From positions 1 to 23,002 of the forward strand of contig JALHQH010000086.1 of NCBI GenBank assembly GCA_022842065.1: a DNA stretch of 23,002 nt, written 5' to 3'. The notes under the pieces are model-generated. The model saw nothing but the letters and a program-made list of their open reading frames with translations. It had not been told where the DNA came from and searched no databases. Shown one piece after another: positions 21,700 to 23,002 of this stretch (position 1 is the stretch's first letter; every line of letters begins with the position of its first letter). A program made the position numbers and the translations under genes. Origin of the DNA: Caldilineaceae bacterium. Its GTDB lineage: Bacteria > Chloroflexota > Anaerolineae > Caldilineales > Caldilineaceae.

Positions 21700-21774
21700 A
21701 TAGAACGCGGATTATACGGATTTACCTATAAAAATCTGTGTTAATCTGCTCCATCCGCCAAATCCGCGTTCTAT
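21700..21774. repeat. Dispersed hairpin repeat (AGAACGCGGATT arms)
   Basis: Perfect 14-bp arms lie at 21700-21713 and 21761-21774, and match the outer arms of the hairpin at 11844-11936. The loop is AT-rich and differs from that of the other copy. It ends 16 bp before the SDR gene, so it would be in or just ahead of that gene's leader. Confidence 0.75.
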
Positions 21775-21790
21775 TTTTAAAGGAGCACCT

Positions 21791-22543
21791 ATGGATTTTG
21801 CAGGAAAAGTCGCCATCGTCACCGGGGGCGCGTCGGGGATGGGCGCAGCAACGGTTGCGCTCTTTGCCGCGGCGGGTGCAACGATCTTAATCGTGGACCG
21901 CAATGAACCGCTAGCCCAACAGATTGCAGCCGCTCACAATTTGCCGGCACCCCTGATTGGCGATATCGCCGATGCCGCCTTTTGTGAACGTGCGGTCCAA
22001 CATGCGGTCGATCACTATGGACAGCTCGATGTGTTGGTCAACGCAGCCGGCACAATTGTGCGCGCAGACGCGCTGCATACCAGCGATGAGGAATGGCTAC
22101 AGGTACTGAATGTCAACACCAGCGGCCTCTTTTATCTCTCCCGCGCCGCGGTGCGGGTGATGAAAGCACAAGGCAGCGGCGCGATTATCAACTTCGGCTC
22201 GATCTGGGGTAACGTCGGTGGCAAGGGCCATGTCGCCTACTGTGCCAGCAAAGGCGCCGTCCACCAGATCACGCGGGCGATGGCGCTTGACCACGCCCGC
22301 GATGGCATCCGCATCAACGCCGTCTGCCCCGGCGAGGTGGACACCCCCATGTTGCGCCTGGCCGGTCGTTTAGAGCCGCTCTCCGACGCTGCCGCGGCTG
22401 ACATGGCTGACCGCGTCGTGCCAATGGGTCGCCTCGCCCAACCCGAAGAGATCGCCCGCGTCGTCCTCTTCCTCGCCTCGGACGCCGCCAGCTACATCAC
22501 CGGCGCACTCGTCCCCGTCGATGCTGGGTATACCGCGATGTGA
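21791..22543 (+). CDS. Short-chain dehydrogenase/reductase (SDR)
   Basis: This 250-residue classical SDR has the cofactor motif T11-GGASGMG-18, the structural N84-A-A-G motif, and the catalytic S137 (NFGSIWGNV) with Y150-x3-K154 (AYCASKGA). INAVCPGEVDTPM and the C-terminal VPVDAGYTAM are typical of the FabG-like and sugar-dehydrogenase branch. Asp36 at the end of the second strand (LIVDRNEP) favours NAD over NADP. The ATG at 21791 has AAGGAG 5 bp upstream. It is followed after 90 bp by an aldo/keto reductase, perhaps in the same transcript, so the two may act on related carbonyl or sugar substrates. The substrate is not deducible. Confidence 0.92.
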   Translation: MDFAGKVAIVTGGASGMGAATVALFAAAGATILIVDRNEPLAQQIAAAHNLPAPLIGDIADAAFCERAVQHAVDHYGQLDVLVNAAGTIVRADALHTSDEEWLQVLNVNTSGLFYLSRAAVRVMKAQGSGAIINFGSIWGNVGGKGHVAYCASKGAVHQITRAMALDHARDGIRINAVCPGEVDTPMLRLAGRLEPLSDAAAADMADRVVPMGRLAQPEEIARVVLFLASDAASYITGALVPVDAGYTAM

Positions 22544-22544
22544 A

Positions 22545-22618
22545 TTACGGGTTACGGGTTACGCGCCCAAGGGGCACCCGACGAGTTACGAATCACGTTT
22601 TACGTCTCACGCAGCACG
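22545..22618. repeat. Heptamer arrays around an ACGCGCCCAAGGGGC core
   Basis: Three words of the type TTACGGG (22545-22565) run into the 15-bp core at 22561-22575. After a short spacer, five consecutive 7-bp words each end in TACG or CACG (22584-22618). The core matches 15911-15925 with one change. The array fills the gap between the SDR and aldo/keto reductase genes. Confidence 0.75.
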
Positions 22619-22633
22619 CATGAAGGAGCACAG

Positions 22634-23002
22634 GTGATCGAATATCGCAGATTAGGCCGGTCAGGGCTGCTCATCGCACCGCTAGCTTTGGGCACGGATA
22701 ACTTTGTCAACCCGACGCCGGAGGCAGAGGCGGTGCAGATTATCGACTGCGCGCTCGATGCCGGCATCAACCTGATCGACACGAGTAACAGTTATAGCAA
22801 GGGCGAGAGTGAACGCATTATCGGGCGGGCGCTCAAGGCGAATGGCCGGCGCGACGACGTGATCCTGGCGACCAAGTTTCATTACGCGGTGGGCGACGGG
22901 CCGAATGATCGGGGCAACTCGCGCCGCCACCTGATCAAAGCCTGTGACGATTCGTTGCGCCGCCTCCAGACCGACTATATCGATCTCTACCAAACCCACC
23001 GC
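22634..23002 (+). CDS. Aldo/keto reductase (5' part, cut by window edge)
   Basis: The first 123 codons of an aldo/keto reductase are present and the frame stays open to the end of the window. The start is GTG at 22634, with AAGGAG at 22623-22628, 5 bp away. The protein opens [20 protein letters not shown], as usual for this family. The catalytic tetrad is visible as D49 and Y54 ([16 protein letters not shown]), K81 (ILATKFHY) and H122 (DLYQTHR). The family reduces aldehydes or ketones using NADPH. It follows the SDR gene in the same direction across a heptamer-repeat gap and may be cotranscribed. The C-terminal half and therefore the subfamily cannot be judged. Confidence 0.88.
   Translation, partial: MIEYRRLGRSGLLIAPLALGTDNFVNPTPEAEAVQIIDCALDAGINLIDTSNSYSKGESERIIGRALKANGRRDDVILATKFHYAVGDGPNDRGNSRRHLIKACDDSLRRLQTDYIDLYQTHR

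Overview
The window looks like a piece of a Chloroflexota (Anaerolineae/Caldilineae-type) chromosome. This is inference. The strongest sign is a secreted protein (3136-4413) with a Pro/Thr-rich stalk and a short FLLPIM-type tail, a layout common in that phylum. The abundant palindromic intergenic repeats and an efflux adaptor with almost no periplasmic hairpin, as expected of a single-membrane cell, fit as well. No rRNA, tRNA, CRISPR array or phage gene was seen.

Region 1 (1-2000) is a mobile-element and toxin-antitoxin scrapyard. A REP-associated tyrosine transposase (RAYT) gene follows five tandem copies of a 114-bp unit. Each unit carries a perfect 18-bp inverted repeat plus a copy of the transposase gene's own ribosome binding site, start codon and first codons. 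An inverted half-copy of the hairpin lies beyond the gene, exactly where a HigA-type antitoxin reading frame is cut off. Behind it are a HigB-type relic and a BrnT/CopG-like pair whose toxin is frameshifted.

Region 2 (2000-8250) holds a Gfo/Idh/MocA oxidoreductase, the stalked secreted protein, a nucleotidyltransferase-like protein, an intact hicBA pair, a pyridoxamine-phosphate-oxidase-like flavoprotein and a serine beta-lactamase-family hydrolase. Region 3 (8357-9759) is a two-gene extracytoplasmic redox unit: a thioredoxin-fold lipoprotein with seven Met-rich hexapeptides, and a CcdA/DsbD-type membrane reductant carrier. Copper handling is the inferred role.

Region 4 (9882-11571, minus strand) is a three-gene operon: a PrsW-type intramembrane protease with a cytosolic coiled-coil tail, a small winged-helix-like protein and a tiny zinc-ribbon protein. 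The first two share a short Trp/Phe motif four times at their termini. Region 5 (11958-15087, minus) is a YbhGFSR-type export system of adaptor, ABC-2 permease and ATPase. Region 6 (15445-17853) has a chromate-resistance ChrB-type domain protein convergent with a large DHA2 drug-efflux pump. The pump has a strong promoter, an overlapping palindrome and a terminator-like hairpin in its leader.

Region 7 (18270-23002) contains a family-5 peptide/nickel-type solute-binding lipoprotein, msrB, an OsmC-type peroxidase, an SDR dehydrogenase and the start of an aldo/keto reductase. Gaps between genes are unusually rich in hairpins and in tandem arrays of 7-bp words, some of which share a 15-bp core.
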